A stretch of DNA of 64,000 nucleotides from JAGQPD01 sp020426865 (GTDB lineage Bacteria > Planctomycetota > Planctomycetia > Pirellulales > Pirellulaceae). The translations under genes and the position numbers were made by a program. Below are positions 1 through 8,126 of the stretch, piece after piece. A model generated the notes under the pieces. That model was not told the origin of the DNA, searched no databases, and was given only the letters and a program-made list of their open reading frames with translations. The stretch lies in the NCBI GenBank assembly GCA_041399065.1, contig JAWKTN010000016.1:1-64000 (forward strand). The letters are read 5' to 3'. Every line of letters begins with the position of its first letter. The first letter of the stretch is position 1.

Positions 1-52
1 GTTGCGGCAATCCGTCCGCTGCCATACCGCTGCCAGAGAATCTAGAGAAACG

Positions 53-79
53 GCAACCCGTTGCGGTGCAACGGGTTGC
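53..79 (-). terminator. Intrinsic terminator of tmRNA
   Basis: A perfect 12-bp inverted repeat (53-64 with 68-79) encloses a 3-nt loop. Read on the minus strand it lies just 3' of tmRNA and is followed by a T-rich stretch (GTTTCTCT). This is the expected position and form for a factor-independent terminator of ssrA. Confidence 0.75.
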
Positions 80-83
80 GGAG

Positions 84-442
84 TGGAGGCGGCGGGGATC
101 GAACCCGCGTCCCGCGATGAGTCCATGCAAGCTTCTACGTGCGTAGTCGACTGTTTGATTTTCGCCTGCCGGTCCCGTGCCGACGCGGTACCTAGCAGAC
201 TAGACGAGAACTTGGTTTAACTCCGAGCGTGCTCGACGTGACTCAAAGCGATTCGGATTTGGTGACCAGCTTTTGGGACTCTCCGACTAAATCCCGCAGC
301 CGGGGCCGCCTTTAACTAGGCAGCCATTGCGAAGTTGCCTTCGGCAAGTAAATTTAAGTGATCAGCTTTTATCGTGGCCCACTGATCAACCACGGCACGC
401 CACCTACACTTCCTGCAATCCGGTCGAATCCAATTCGCCCCC
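84..442 (-). ncRNA. ssrA: Transfer-messenger RNA (tmRNA)
   Basis: tmRNA rescues ribosomes stalled on broken mRNA and tags the nascent peptide for proteolysis. The minus-strand 5' end begins GGGGGCGAATTGGATTCGAC, the classic tmRNA start. The 3' end carries a T-arm (GGTTCGATCCC type) and an acceptor strand CGCCTCC that pairs with the 5' GGGGGCG, allowing one G-T pair, followed by discriminator A at 84. CCA is not encoded. Length is about 359 nt. The internal tag frame lies at 316-345. A one-piece (not permuted) tmRNA is evident. Confidence 0.95.
316..345 (-). other. tmRNA tag-peptide reading frame (AEGNFAMAA)
   Basis: Within tmRNA the minus-strand frame GCC-GAA-GGC-AAC-TTC-GCA-ATG-GCT-GCC-TAG encodes AEGNFAMAA. 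It aligns with the common bacterial tag ending (ENFALAA) and ends in the hydrophobic AA degron recognised by ClpXP-type proteases. The resume codon is inferred to be GCC at 343-345. Confidence 0.8.
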
Positions 443-834
443 TGTAGCAAGTGTGGTCAGCTACTTTTCTCCCCTCCATTGTAGCTCACTACCCCCGCGA
501 GTAAAGGGACCCCGCTACTTCGGTCAACCAGCTGCTTCCGCTGGATACCTCGAGGTTCGAGGTATTGCCTCCCCCCACTGCCCTAAAATAATCCCCCCGC
601 CTTCCCTCCTTGTTTGTTCAGCAAAAAAACGCCCTGCACCCCACGCGCTCTGCGGTTAACCACTCGCGGTTAACCACTCGTCGCTATTCGGTCAGGTCGA
701 CCGCCGAGGGCCTCGCGAACGCGTGTGGTGTCCTGCGGGGCCCGATGACCGCAAGACCAAAGATGTATTGTCGGATTGCCGAGAATTCTTCGCCTGTCTA
801 TTTGACTTGGCCCACTTCGTAACCTAAGTTTTCG
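443..834. other. Intergenic stretch between tmRNA and the PilZ-like gene
   Basis: No convincing gene is seen here. It must hold the tmRNA promoter (minus strand, near 450-480), but no strong -35/-10 pair is obvious. A 14-bp tandem duplication (GCGGTTAACCACTC) lies at 652-665 and 666-679, each copy containing the palindrome GGTTAACC. Nothing else is recognised. Confidence 0.4.
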
Positions 835-1410
835 ATGCAGGCGACTGGAACACGATTCGTCACGATTACAAAACCGCGCCTGCACATTGCTTCTCTCGGA
901 CAACGTATTGTTCGCAAGTTTCCGCATGGCCTGGTCGGGAACAAGCCGATCCGAATCGCACTTCTTCACGGACTTGCTACTTTGATTCTAGCACTTCAAC
1001 CAGCCACGTTGCGGTCTCGGTCCCGATCGACGCGCACCCCCATCTTAGTGCGACGCGCCGAAGCGGCGATGCGAGTCCTCTTGGGAAACATTGGCCAGGC
1101 ACCAGCGAAAATCCAACAAGGACGCCGCTATCCGTGTGCTCAACTGTTACCGCTGGTCTCCCTAAAAGAAGAGACCGCGATCGACGACCCGATCCGCATC
1201 GTCGCGGTGTCCAAGCACGTCTCGACCGAGGGATTGACATTCTTTCATCGCGAACCAATCGCAGACCGGTTCATGGTCATTGCCGCCGACAACCTACCCG
1301 CCGACTTGCAATCACGCGGAGCAGGCACGCTGGCGATTGAATTGAGGTGGTGCCGCTTTACGCCACAGGGGTGGTATGAAACCGAAGGGCGATTCGTGAC
1401 ATTCGAATAG
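835..1410 (+). CDS. Hypothetical protein with PilZ-like C-terminal domain
   Basis: The frame is open for 191 codons. The last ~90 residues look real: an RRYP segment near residue 97, an IRIVAVSKHVSTEGLTFFHREP stretch like the PilZ D/NxSxxG strand, and a final WCRFTPQGWYETEGRF block seen in planctomycete PilZ-like proteins. PilZ domains bind cyclic di-GMP, but the canonical second motif is not clean, so ligand binding is uncertain. The first ~75 residues are Arg-rich and low in typical protein character; the true start may be an internal codon such as the ATG at 1069. Convergent with ribBA. Confidence 0.5.
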   Translation: MQATGTRFVTITKPRLHIASLGQRIVRKFPHGLVGNKPIRIALLHGLATLILALQPATLRSRSRSTRTPILVRRAEAAMRVLLGNIGQAPAKIQQGRRYPCAQLLPLVSLKEETAIDDPIRIVAVSKHVSTEGLTFFHREPIADRFMVIAADNLPADLQSRGAGTLAIELRWCRFTPQGWYETEGRFVTFE

Positions 1411-1445
1411 CCCGTCATCCGATGGCACGGCGCAGTAGCGCGGCA

Positions 1446-2657
1446 CTAATCGGCTGGCAAGCGGTGGCCCATCTTGTCCCGTTTGGTCGCCAGATAGCTG
1501 GCGTTGTGCGGGTTCGGGGCGCTGGCAATCGGCACCTGGTCGACGACCGTCAGGTCGAAACCGCCGTAGATGAAAGCGTCGGTCTTCTTCGGGTTGTTGG
1601 TCAACAATCGAACTTGCTGCAGCCGCAAGTCCTTGAGGATTTGGATCCCGATGCCATAGTCTCTCATATCAGCCTTAAATCCAAGTGCCAGATTAGCGTC
1701 AATCGTATCCAAACCTTGATCCTGCAGGCTGTACGCCTTGATCTTCTCGAGCAACCCAATCCCCCGCCCTTCCTGCGGCAAGTAAACGATCACGCCGTGC
1801 TTTTCGCGGCTGATCATGTCCATCGCCATATGGAGCTGATCGCCGCAGTCACAGCGAAGTGATTCGAGGACGTCACCGGTAAAACAGGATGAATGGAGTC
1901 GAACAAGGGGCGCATCGACGCTGGCTGGGTCGCCCATCACGAGGGCGAGCGGGTTCTGGGTTTCATATTTCACGCCATAGGCAATCACCGCAAAAAGTCC
2001 ATAGCGGGTAGGCAGTTTGGCCTCGACAACACGGTAAACCAGCTGTTCCTGTCGGCGGCGGTAGCGAATCAGTTCTTCAATCGTGGTGATGGGAATCGAA
2101 AACTGCCGGGCCATGGCAGCGAGCTGATCACGATCGGCTCGATCGCCTTCTTCATTGAGGATTTCGCACAGAATACCAGACGGATGACACCCGGCCATCC
2201 GTGCCAGGTCCACGGTCGCTTCGGTGTGTCCGGCTCGACGAAGCACTCCACCTTCTTTCGCGATCAGCGGGTCGACATGGCCAGGTCGATGAAAATCGCC
2301 GGGCTGGGATTGCGGGTTGAGCATTTCACGGATCGTGAGTGCCCGTTCGGCGGCAGTGATCCCGGTTTTTACCGAATGATGATCGATCGTAATGGTAAAG
2401 GCCGTCCGGCGAGCATCGGGATGGCTGCCGACCATTAGTGGCAGGTCCAATCGCCTCGCGACGTCCGGCAACACGGCAACGCAAATCCGCCCCTTACCGT
2501 ACTTCAACATGAAATTGATCGCCTCGGGCGTAACTTTATCCGCGGCGCAGATAAAATCCCCCTCGTTTTCACGATCTTCGGCGTCGAGCACAATGACCAT
2601 TTCGCCGCGAGCCATCGCGGCGACTGTCTCCTCAATGGTGGAAAATGTCATGGGCAT
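1446..2657 (-). CDS. ribBA: Bifunctional DHBP synthase / GTP cyclohydrolase II
   Basis: Supplies both riboflavin precursors: RibB makes 3,4-dihydroxy-2-butanone 4-phosphate from ribulose 5-phosphate, and RibA opens GTP. The N-terminal half has the DHBP synthase acidic motif DAEDRENEGD, a histidine-rich RPGHVDPL segment and GCHPSGILCEI. The C-terminal half has the RibA zinc site CFTGDVLESLRCDCG and the YLPQEGRGIGL loop, ending LLTNNPKK. Total length of about 403 residues is normal for RibBA. The frame is open further upstream, but homology starts at MPMTFSTIEE, so ATG at 2657 (or 2651) is chosen. No FMN riboswitch is seen upstream. It stands alone on the minus strand. Confidence 0.95.
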   Translation of the reverse strand: MPMTFSTIEETVAAMARGEMVIVLDAEDRENEGDFICAADKVTPEAINFMLKYGKGRICVAVLPDVARRLDLPLMVGSHPDARRTAFTITIDHHSVKTGITAAERALTIREMLNPQSQPGDFHRPGHVDPLIAKEGGVLRRAGHTEATVDLARMAGCHPSGILCEILNEEGDRADRDQLAAMARQFSIPITTIEELIRYRRRQEQLVYRVVEAKLPTRYGLFAVIAYGVKYETQNPLALVMGDPASVDAPLVRLHSSCFTGDVLESLRCDCGDQLHMAMDMISREKHGVIVYLPQEGRGIGLLEKIKAYSLQDQGLDTIDANLALGFKADMRDYGIGIQILKDLRLQQVRLLTNNPKKTDAFIYGGFDLTVVDQVPIASAPNPHNASYLATKRDKMGHRLPAD

Positions 2658-2768
2658 GTCGAACGTGGCTAAGAATCCAAGCTCCGGCGGATCGAACTGG
2701 CGTATCTGGGGATAAACTTGCCAATCTGGGCACTGGCAAGGATGATCTCTTGTATGATTAAAGGTTCG

Positions 2769-2778
2769 TATAATTATA
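2769..2778. promoter_or_regulatory. Candidate divergent -10 region
   Basis: The palindrome TATAATTATA between ribBA (start 2657) and the gene at 2848 gives a perfect TATAAT on both strands. No good -35 at 17 bp is visible in either direction, so this is a weak call for shared divergent promoters. Confidence 0.35.
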
Positions 2779-2810
2779 GGCCAGTGGGCACGAATCAGAA
2801 ACGCCCGCCC

Positions 2811-2838
2811 TCCCCTGTCCGCCCTCCCCTGTCCGAGG
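2811..2838. repeat. 14-bp tandem duplication
   Basis: Two exact copies of TCCCCTGTCCGCCC-phase sequence (unit CCCTCCCCTGTCCG) lie in tandem just upstream of the gene at 2848. Probably a slippage duplication; no function is assigned. Confidence 0.6.
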
Positions 2839-2847
2839 ACCCCGTCG

Positions 2848-3669
2848 ATGCTCGATCGTGAAGAATACATCGAACAAGCTTATTTTTTCGGGACCCTCAA
2901 CGATCGGCTGGATGCCAGTCTACCGCTGCAGGATCTGTTGGGCTCCTTGCGCGACGAATTACTGGCGACGACTCGGTTGCCGCTGGCAATTGATTTCTTG
3001 TTGAGCGAACTGATGCATTGCGGTGTGATGAGCACGGCCATGCGGCGATTGGAACATTATTTCGCACCGTTTCAAACGCATGTGATTTCCGAAGCAGAGA
3101 AAGAGGAAGGGCGGTTCGACATGCGCGTCGGCTTGCAGATTTTGCGAGACGAGGCGAAATATCGGGCTGAAAATGGGGGACGTCCGGGATTGTTCCTGTA
3201 TCAATTCGAAGTCCTCTGCCGAAACCGGCTGAACTACGACCGTGGGTTGGAAGCGATGTCGCGTGATCCGGCCTACGACGAATCATGGCGCACGTGGATC
3301 CTGGCGGTACGGCGGGAAGTGGGCATCGTGGAAGTCGCCGATATGATTTATTCTCGTAGCGAACACTATGTAATGCAATTGGCCCGCGAAGGACATTCGC
3401 GGGACGAACTCCCCCCGCCCCTGTTTGGGCAACGGGAAGGACGTATCGCCCAGGCCAATCGGCGAAAGGATCCGCTGCTGCTGTTTTCCGCCCTGCAGCG
3501 ACAGTTGGGATACCCAGCCGTTCCGCGGCTGAAACCATACGATAGCCGGCAGGATCTCGTCCCTCAGATGGCTCGGCGACTGGAACGGCTCGAAGCCCGC
3601 ATGAAGCTGATGGAAGAGGAACAAAAGGGGGGCATCGACATTACGAGATTTTATCATCCCGACCAGTAG
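2848..3669 (+). CDS. Conserved hypothetical helical protein
   Basis: A 273-residue soluble protein of unrecognised function. It is mostly predicted helical, with no signal peptide or membrane segment. The N-terminal third begins with REEYIEQAYFF and a Leu-rich segment; the middle has YQFEVLCRNRLNYDRGLEAM; the C-terminus is a probable short coiled coil (RRLERLEARMKLMEEEQK). The ATG at 2848 follows a GAGGA motif about 9 nt upstream. I have seen similar proteins only in planctomycetes and infer a lineage-specific family. It precedes the CBS/KorAB operon on the same strand, 196 bp away. Confidence 0.75.
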   Translation: MLDREEYIEQAYFFGTLNDRLDASLPLQDLLGSLRDELLATTRLPLAIDFLLSELMHCGVMSTAMRRLEHYFAPFQTHVISEAEKEEGRFDMRVGLQILRDEAKYRAENGGRPGLFLYQFEVLCRNRLNYDRGLEAMSRDPAYDESWRTWILAVRREVGIVEVADMIYSRSEHYVMQLAREGHSRDELPPPLFGQREGRIAQANRRKDPLLLFSALQRQLGYPAVPRLKPYDSRQDLVPQMARRLERLEARMKLMEEEQKGGIDITRFYHPDQ

Positions 3670-3864
3670 TAGCACGCTGAGCAATCTGGGCGGGGGGATA
3701 CCGGCAGAAATCAGGGAGATTGGGCTCCAAAAGGCTGAGATTTGTGCTTTTCCGAAATGGCAACTCGTGGTAAAGTCGCTGCTAGAAGGACTGGGCAGTC
3801 CACCCCCGAGCGACCGCAAATCGGGCAGCACCATACCAAAGCGATCGGTAACAGAGGCATCCGT

Positions 3865-4329
3865 GTGAATTTTCATCTGCACCTTGATACCGAAACAGTC
3901 GAACAATTGGGATACGGCGAGTTTCTAAGTGTCACGCCCGAGGTGACGTTGCGGAACGTCCTGGAGTTGCTGCGTGAACAGCGCAAATGCAGTTTGCTGA
4001 TCGTGCAGGACGAACGGCTAGCCGGCATCTTTACCGAACGCGACGCGCTGAAGCTCATGGCGGCTGGCGCCGACTTGGACGTGCCCATACACGAAGTCAT
4101 GAATCGGTCGCCTGCCACGATCGGCAGAACTGAGACGGCTGCCGAAGCGATCCGCAAGATGGCCAACGGCGGGTATCGCCGTTTGCCCGTGCTGGACGAT
4201 GATGGAAAGCCGCTCGGTGTACTAAAGGTATCCCAAATATTGCATTATCTTGTGGCGCATTTTCCACGAGTAATCTATACGCTTCCTCCCAAACCCCACC
4301 ACACGTTGCAGCATCGAGAGGGGGCCTAA
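3865..4329 (+). CDS. CBS-domain-pair protein
   Basis: Two CBS modules make up nearly the whole 154-residue protein: the first ends with IFTERDALKLMA, the second with PLGVLKVSQILHYL. CBS pairs bind adenine nucleotides and act as energy sensors in many proteins. The GTG at 3865 is preferred because it follows AGAGG and removes a 41-residue non-homologous upstream extension. A second CBS protein follows korB at 7419, so CBS pairs bracket the ferredoxin oxidoreductase; I infer a role in sensing adenylate status for that enzyme. Free-standing CBS proteins have varied roles, so this is a hypothesis. Confidence 0.85.
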   Translation: MNFHLHLDTETVEQLGYGEFLSVTPEVTLRNVLELLREQRKCSLLIVQDERLAGIFTERDALKLMAAGADLDVPIHEVMNRSPATIGRTETAAEAIRKMANGGYRRLPVLDDDGKPLGVLKVSQILHYLVAHFPRVIYTLPPKPHHTLQHREGA

Positions 4330-4358
4330 TGGACTGTCCCGGCCCACCATTTGATTGG

Positions 4359-4409
4359 CGTGCTTAGTAAACACAGCGTGCTCAAACAAAGTTATCGTGC
4401 TCAAACAAA
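4359..4409. repeat. Three phased 14-bp direct repeats upstream of korA
   Basis: CGTGCTCAAACAAA occurs exactly at 4377-4390 and 4396-4409, with a degenerate copy CGTGCTTAGTAAAC at 4359-4372. Spacing is 18-19 bp, close to two helical turns. They sit about 100-150 bp upstream of korA, the position of a regulator-binding array. Confidence 0.6.
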
Positions 4410-4504
4410 CAACGTGACCTTCAGAATCCATGTAAGATTCGCTCCAAAGAAGAATTAACGAAGACCATTTTCTACCCATACAGACTGCGAGCCCAAGTAA
4501 AGCC

Positions 4505-6292
4505 ATGTCTCTATCTTCAGCGTCGGCCGGGAGTGATTTAGAGCCCACTGCGAAGCAAGTCGTCAATATTCCGTCCGCCACGGTACGGTTCGCCGGTGAT
4601 TCCGGTGACGGCATGCAGCTTGCCGGAACTCAATTGACCAACACGTCGGCCTTGGCGGGAAACGACATTGCCACGTTCCCAGATTTTCCGGCTGAAATAC
4701 GTGCTCCACGCGGAACGCTGGCGGGTGTCAGCGGCTTTCAAATCCATTTCGCGTCCACCGATATTTATACGCCGGGCGATGCGCTCGATGCGCTCGTTGC
4801 CATGAACCCTGCCGCTTTGAAGGCCAACTTGAATGACCTGGTTGACAACGGCATTCTCGTGGTCGACAAGGACTCGTTCACCAAGAGTGACCTGTCCAAA
4901 GCGGGCTACAAAGAGAACCCGCTGGAAAACGACAGCTTGCGCAACTATTCGCTGTTTCAGGTACCGATCACGTCGTTAACACGCGGGGCCGTCGACGGGT
5001 TGGGATTGAGCCAAAAAGCTGCCGACCGTTGTCGCAACTTCTTTGCCATGGGCCTGGTATATTGGCTCTACGGTCGCAGCCTGGAGCCGACATTGCGTTT
5101 TATTGAATCGAAGTTCGGCAATAAACCCGACGTGGCGGAAGCCAATATCCGGGCACTGAAAGCCGGCCGCAACTATGGCGAAACGACTGATGCTTTCGTC
5201 AGCAGCTACCGTGTTGATCGTGCAAGCCTGGAACCGGGAACGTACAACAACGTAACAGGCAACCAAGCGATCGCCTGGGGCATGATCGCCGCTGCCCATC
5301 TTTCCGACAAGGAACTGTTCCTAGGTTCGTACCCGATCACACCAGCCAGTGACATTTTGCACGAACTAAGTCGATACAAGAATTTTCGAGTGCGAACGTT
5401 CCAAGCCGAGGACGAAATCGCGGCGATCACGGCGTCGATCGGCGCGGCGTTCGGCGGAGCCATGTCGATTACCACTTCCAGCGGCCCCGGTATCGCACTC
5501 AAGGGCGAAGCGATCGGGCTGGCGATCATGCTTGAGCTGCCACTGATCATTGTCAATATCCAACGCGGTGGACCGAGCACCGGACTGCCAACGAAAACCG
5601 AACAATCGGATCTATTCCAGGCGATTTACGGGCGAAATGGCGAATCGCCGATGCCCGTCATCGCAGCACGCAGCCCTGCGGATTGTTTCGATGTCGCTCA
5701 AGAGGCATGGCGGATCGCCGTCCGCTTCATGTGCCCCGTACTTCTGCTGTCCGACGGCTACATCGCTAACGGATCGGAACCTTGGAGGATTCCCAACGTC
5801 AGCGATTTGCCGCGCATGACGATCAAGCATCCCGAGGCTCCCGAAGACGGCCAGCCATTTTTGCCCTACGCGCGCAACGAGCGACTTGCCCGTCCCTGGG
5901 CAATTCCCGGGACGCCAGGCCTCGAGCATCGCATCGGCGGCCTGGAAAAACAAAACAATACGGGCAACGTTAGCTACGATCCGGCGAATCACCAGCTGAT
6001 GACCAATTTGCGAGCCCAAAAGATCGCCAACATCGCCATGGATATCCCCGAGCAAGAGGTCGCCGGACCGGACAAGGGCGATTTGATCGTCCTCAGCTGG
6101 GGCGGCACCTACGGGGCATGCGTCACTGCGACTCGGCAAGCGCAACAAGCTGGGTTGTCCGTTGCCCACGCACACCTGAGATATCTCAACCCGTTCCCGA
6201 GAAATCTAGAAAAGGTCCTGAGAAACTACAAGTACGTGCTGATTCCAGAATTGAATATGGGACAGTTGAAAACGGTTATCCGTTCAACGTAA
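4505..6292 (+). CDS. korA: 2-oxoacid:ferredoxin oxidoreductase alpha subunit, prematurely stopped
   Basis: Subunit of the CoA-acylating 2-oxoglutarate:ferredoxin oxidoreductase type. Residues ~20-200 are the gamma domain (VRFAGDSGDGMQLAG). The rest is the alpha domain with EAIGLAIMLELPLIIVNIQRGGPSTGLPTKTEQ and the C-terminal LIPELNMGQL. The frame meets TAA at 6290-6292, but the same frame continues for 29 more codons to TAA at 6380 and encodes the expected family ending (LIDAIGLNKVQGKPFTVAEI). The TAA replaces what is usually an aromatic codon. Either a nonsense mutation, a base-call error, or tolerated loss of the tail. korB follows 23 bp after the natural end. Confidence 0.9.
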   Translation: MSLSSASAGSDLEPTAKQVVNIPSATVRFAGDSGDGMQLAGTQLTNTSALAGNDIATFPDFPAEIRAPRGTLAGVSGFQIHFASTDIYTPGDALDALVAMNPAALKANLNDLVDNGILVVDKDSFTKSDLSKAGYKENPLENDSLRNYSLFQVPITSLTRGAVDGLGLSQKAADRCRNFFAMGLVYWLYGRSLEPTLRFIESKFGNKPDVAEANIRALKAGRNYGETTDAFVSSYRVDRASLEPGTYNNVTGNQAIAWGMIAAAHLSDKELFLGSYPITPASDILHELSRYKNFRVRTFQAEDEIAAITASIGAAFGGAMSITTSSGPGIALKGEAIGLAIMLELPLIIVNIQRGGPSTGLPTKTEQSDLFQAIYGRNGESPMPVIAARSPADCFDVAQEAWRIAVRFMCPVLLLSDGYIANGSEPWRIPNVSDLPRMTIKHPEAPEDGQPFLPYARNERLARPWAIPGTPGLEHRIGGLEKQNNTGNVSYDPANHQLMTNLRAQKIANIAMDIPEQEVAGPDKGDLIVLSWGGTYGACVTATRQAQQAGLSVAHAHLRYLNPFPRNLEKVLRNYKYVLIPELNMGQLKTVIRST

Positions 6293-6382
6293 TTGATCGA
6301 CGCTATCGGCTTGAACAAGGTCCAAGGCAAGCCGTTCACCGTCGCTGAAATCGTTAACAAGATCAATGATGTTTTGGCTTAA
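6290..6382 (+). other. korA: In-frame 3' remainder of korA after the TAA
   Basis: From 6293 to 6379 the korA frame stays open and spells a typical KorA C-terminus before a second TAA at 6380-6382. No frameshift is needed, so a single substitution (TAC or TAT to TAA) explains the lesion. Confidence 0.85.
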
Positions 6383-6405
6383 TTACCTTACGAGGTTTTC
6401 GTTCC

Positions 6406-7422
6406 ATGAGTTCCGACCTTCCAGTTCTAACAGCAGCAGATTTTGGCAGCGACCAGGACGTGCGATGGTGCCCCGGCTGCGGTGACTATTCAATCCTGGC
6501 CCAAATGAAGAAGGTGATGCCAACGCTGGGCATCCCACGTGAGAAGCTTGTCTTCGTTTCCGGAATCGGTTGCAGCAGCCGCTTCCCGTATTACATGAAT
6601 ACGTATGGGATGCACAGTATCCACGGACGCGCGCCAGCGATCGCAACGGGGCTCAAGTGCGCTCGCCCCGATCTGACGGTGTGGGTCATCACGGGCGACG
6701 GTGACGGGCTGAGTATCGGCGGCAACCATCTGATGCACGCCATTCGACGCAATCTCGACATCAACATCGTCCTGTTCAACAATCGAATTTACGGTCTGAC
6801 CAAGGGACAATATTCGCCAACCTCACCCTTAGGAAAAGTGACCAAGAGCACTCCCATGGGGGCAATTGACAATCCACTGCACCCACTGTCAATTGCGATC
6901 GGCTGTGAGGCAACGTTTGTGGCACGATCGATCGACGTCAATATCAAGCACCTCAGTATGTGTTTGCAGCGAGCGGCCGAACACCGCGGCACGGCATTCG
7001 TTGAAGTCTTTCAGAACTGCAATGTGTTTAACGACGGAGCTTGGAACTACGCCACCGATCGCGAAACCAAAACCGATACGGTCATCGAACTGGAACACGG
7101 CAAGCCGCTGATCTTCGGCAAGAATCGAGACCGGGGCATCAGGCTCAATGGCCTCGACCCGGAGGTTGTGGAATTAGGAAAGGGCATCACCGAAGATGAC
7201 CTCCTGTTTCACGACGAGAAAGCAGCTGAACCCAGTTTGGCGTATTTGCTAAGCCGCATGCGGCATCCGGAATTCCCCGAGCCGATTGGCGTGTTCCGTG
7301 CTGTCGATCGTCCGAAGTATGACGAGGAGTTGTCGAAACAAATCGAAGCGGCCATTCAAAAGAAGGGCCCCGGCGATTTGGAGGAATTGTTTCAGTACGG
7401 CGATACGTGGACGGTATCATGA
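6406..7422 (+). CDS. korB: 2-oxoacid:ferredoxin oxidoreductase beta subunit
   Basis: Thiamine-diphosphate and [4Fe-4S]-binding subunit. CPGCGDYSIL near residue 25 supplies cluster cysteines, and GIGCSSRFPYYM follows. The thiamine-diphosphate motif GDGD...N appears as ITGDGDGLSIGGNHLMHAIRRN, with NNRIYGLTKGQYSPTS after it; this last segment is typical of 2-oxoglutarate rather than pyruvate enzymes. Length of 338 residues is normal. Start ATG follows ACGAGG. It couples to the next gene by an ATGA overlap at 7419-7422. Reduced ferredoxin from this enzyme could replace NAD-linked 2-oxoglutarate dehydrogenase in the TCA cycle. Confidence 0.95.
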   Translation: MSSDLPVLTAADFGSDQDVRWCPGCGDYSILAQMKKVMPTLGIPREKLVFVSGIGCSSRFPYYMNTYGMHSIHGRAPAIATGLKCARPDLTVWVITGDGDGLSIGGNHLMHAIRRNLDINIVLFNNRIYGLTKGQYSPTSPLGKVTKSTPMGAIDNPLHPLSIAIGCEATFVARSIDVNIKHLSMCLQRAAEHRGTAFVEVFQNCNVFNDGAWNYATDRETKTDTVIELEHGKPLIFGKNRDRGIRLNGLDPEVVELGKGITEDDLLFHDEKAAEPSLAYLLSRMRHPEFPEPIGVFRAVDRPKYDEELSKQIEAAIQKKGPGDLEELFQYGDTWTVS

Positions 7423-7958
7423 TCATCTGCCCTTATTGCGATGCGGAGAATATCCAGGGTGCCGACGTCTGCAGCGACTGCGGCCACACCCTGGCCGACC
7501 TTCACCTTCCCTCTCCAGCGACGGAAGTGGAACGCAGCCTACTTCGCGACCGCCTCGATACGCTTGCGCCCAAGACGCCCATCGTCGTCAGCTCGCGGAC
7601 GTCCGTCGGTGATGTGCTACAATTGCTGGTGGCCCGAAAGATCGGCGCGGTATTCGTCGTCGAAGGATCGCAGGTGGTAGGGGTTTTCACGGAAAAAGAT
7701 GCCTTGATGCGTCTGGGGACACGGGCCGCTGAACTACGAAACGAACCGATTTCGAAATTCATGACAGCCAATCCGCAAAGTTTGGAGGTGACAGCCAAGA
7801 TCGCGTTTGCCGTACGGACAATGGACGACGGAAGTTTTCGGCACATCCCGGTCGTGTCTGGCGGCGAACCCGTTGGTGTCATCTCCGTGCGCGACATCCT
7901 GCAGTACCTCGCCGGCGCCATGACCGGTGGCACCATCACCGGTGACACAGTCGCCTGA
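7419..7958 (+). CDS. Zinc-ribbon plus CBS-pair protein
   Basis: The N-terminus holds a four-cysteine zinc ribbon (C4-x2-C7 and C18-x2-C21), then a linker, then two CBS modules (VFTEKDALMRLG and GVISVRDILQYL ends). The ATG at 7419 overlaps the korB stop (ATGA), so translation is coupled and stoichiometry with KorB is likely. Together with the CBS gene at 3865 it brackets korAB. Inference: an adenylate-responsive partner or assembly factor of the oxidoreductase, with the ribbon for protein or nucleic-acid contact. No catalytic motif is seen. Confidence 0.9.
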   Translation: MIICPYCDAENIQGADVCSDCGHTLADLHLPSPATEVERSLLRDRLDTLAPKTPIVVSSRTSVGDVLQLLVARKIGAVFVVEGSQVVGVFTEKDALMRLGTRAAELRNEPISKFMTANPQSLEVTAKIAFAVRTMDDGSFRHIPVVSGGEPVGVISVRDILQYLAGAMTGGTITGDTVA

Positions 7959-8065
7959 CGGGTATTTTCGCCCAATCGAAACTGTCGCCCAGCCGAATCG
8001 GCGAGCCGATTCATTTGTCCGCGCGCACGACGGCGACACCGCACCCCGCGTGCGCATTTCTCCGC

Positions 8066-8071
8066 TATAAT
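8066..8071 (+). promoter_or_regulatory. Candidate -10 (TATAAT) of the MoxR operon
   Basis: A perfect TATAAT lies 56 bp upstream of the TTG start of the first operon gene (8127). The -35 is not obvious, so this is a moderate call. It is the only good -10 in the gap after 7958. Confidence 0.4.
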
Positions 8072-8126
8072 ATGCCCGGATTGGAATTGCGTAAAACGAG
8101 CGTCGGGATCCCCTGGAGGGGCAAAG

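Noticed and set aside
2658..2847. FMN riboswitch upstream of ribBA
   Set aside because: The leader is too short and lacks the conserved RFN elements such as AGGGG and the multi-helix core.
2897..3538. Long open frame opposite the gene at 2848
   Set aside because: It is a shadow frame of the plus-strand gene with Arg/Pro/Ser-rich composition.
6290..6292. korA stop as a recoded (selenocysteine or pyrrolysine) codon
   Set aside because: It is TAA, which is not used for either, and family members have an aromatic residue there.
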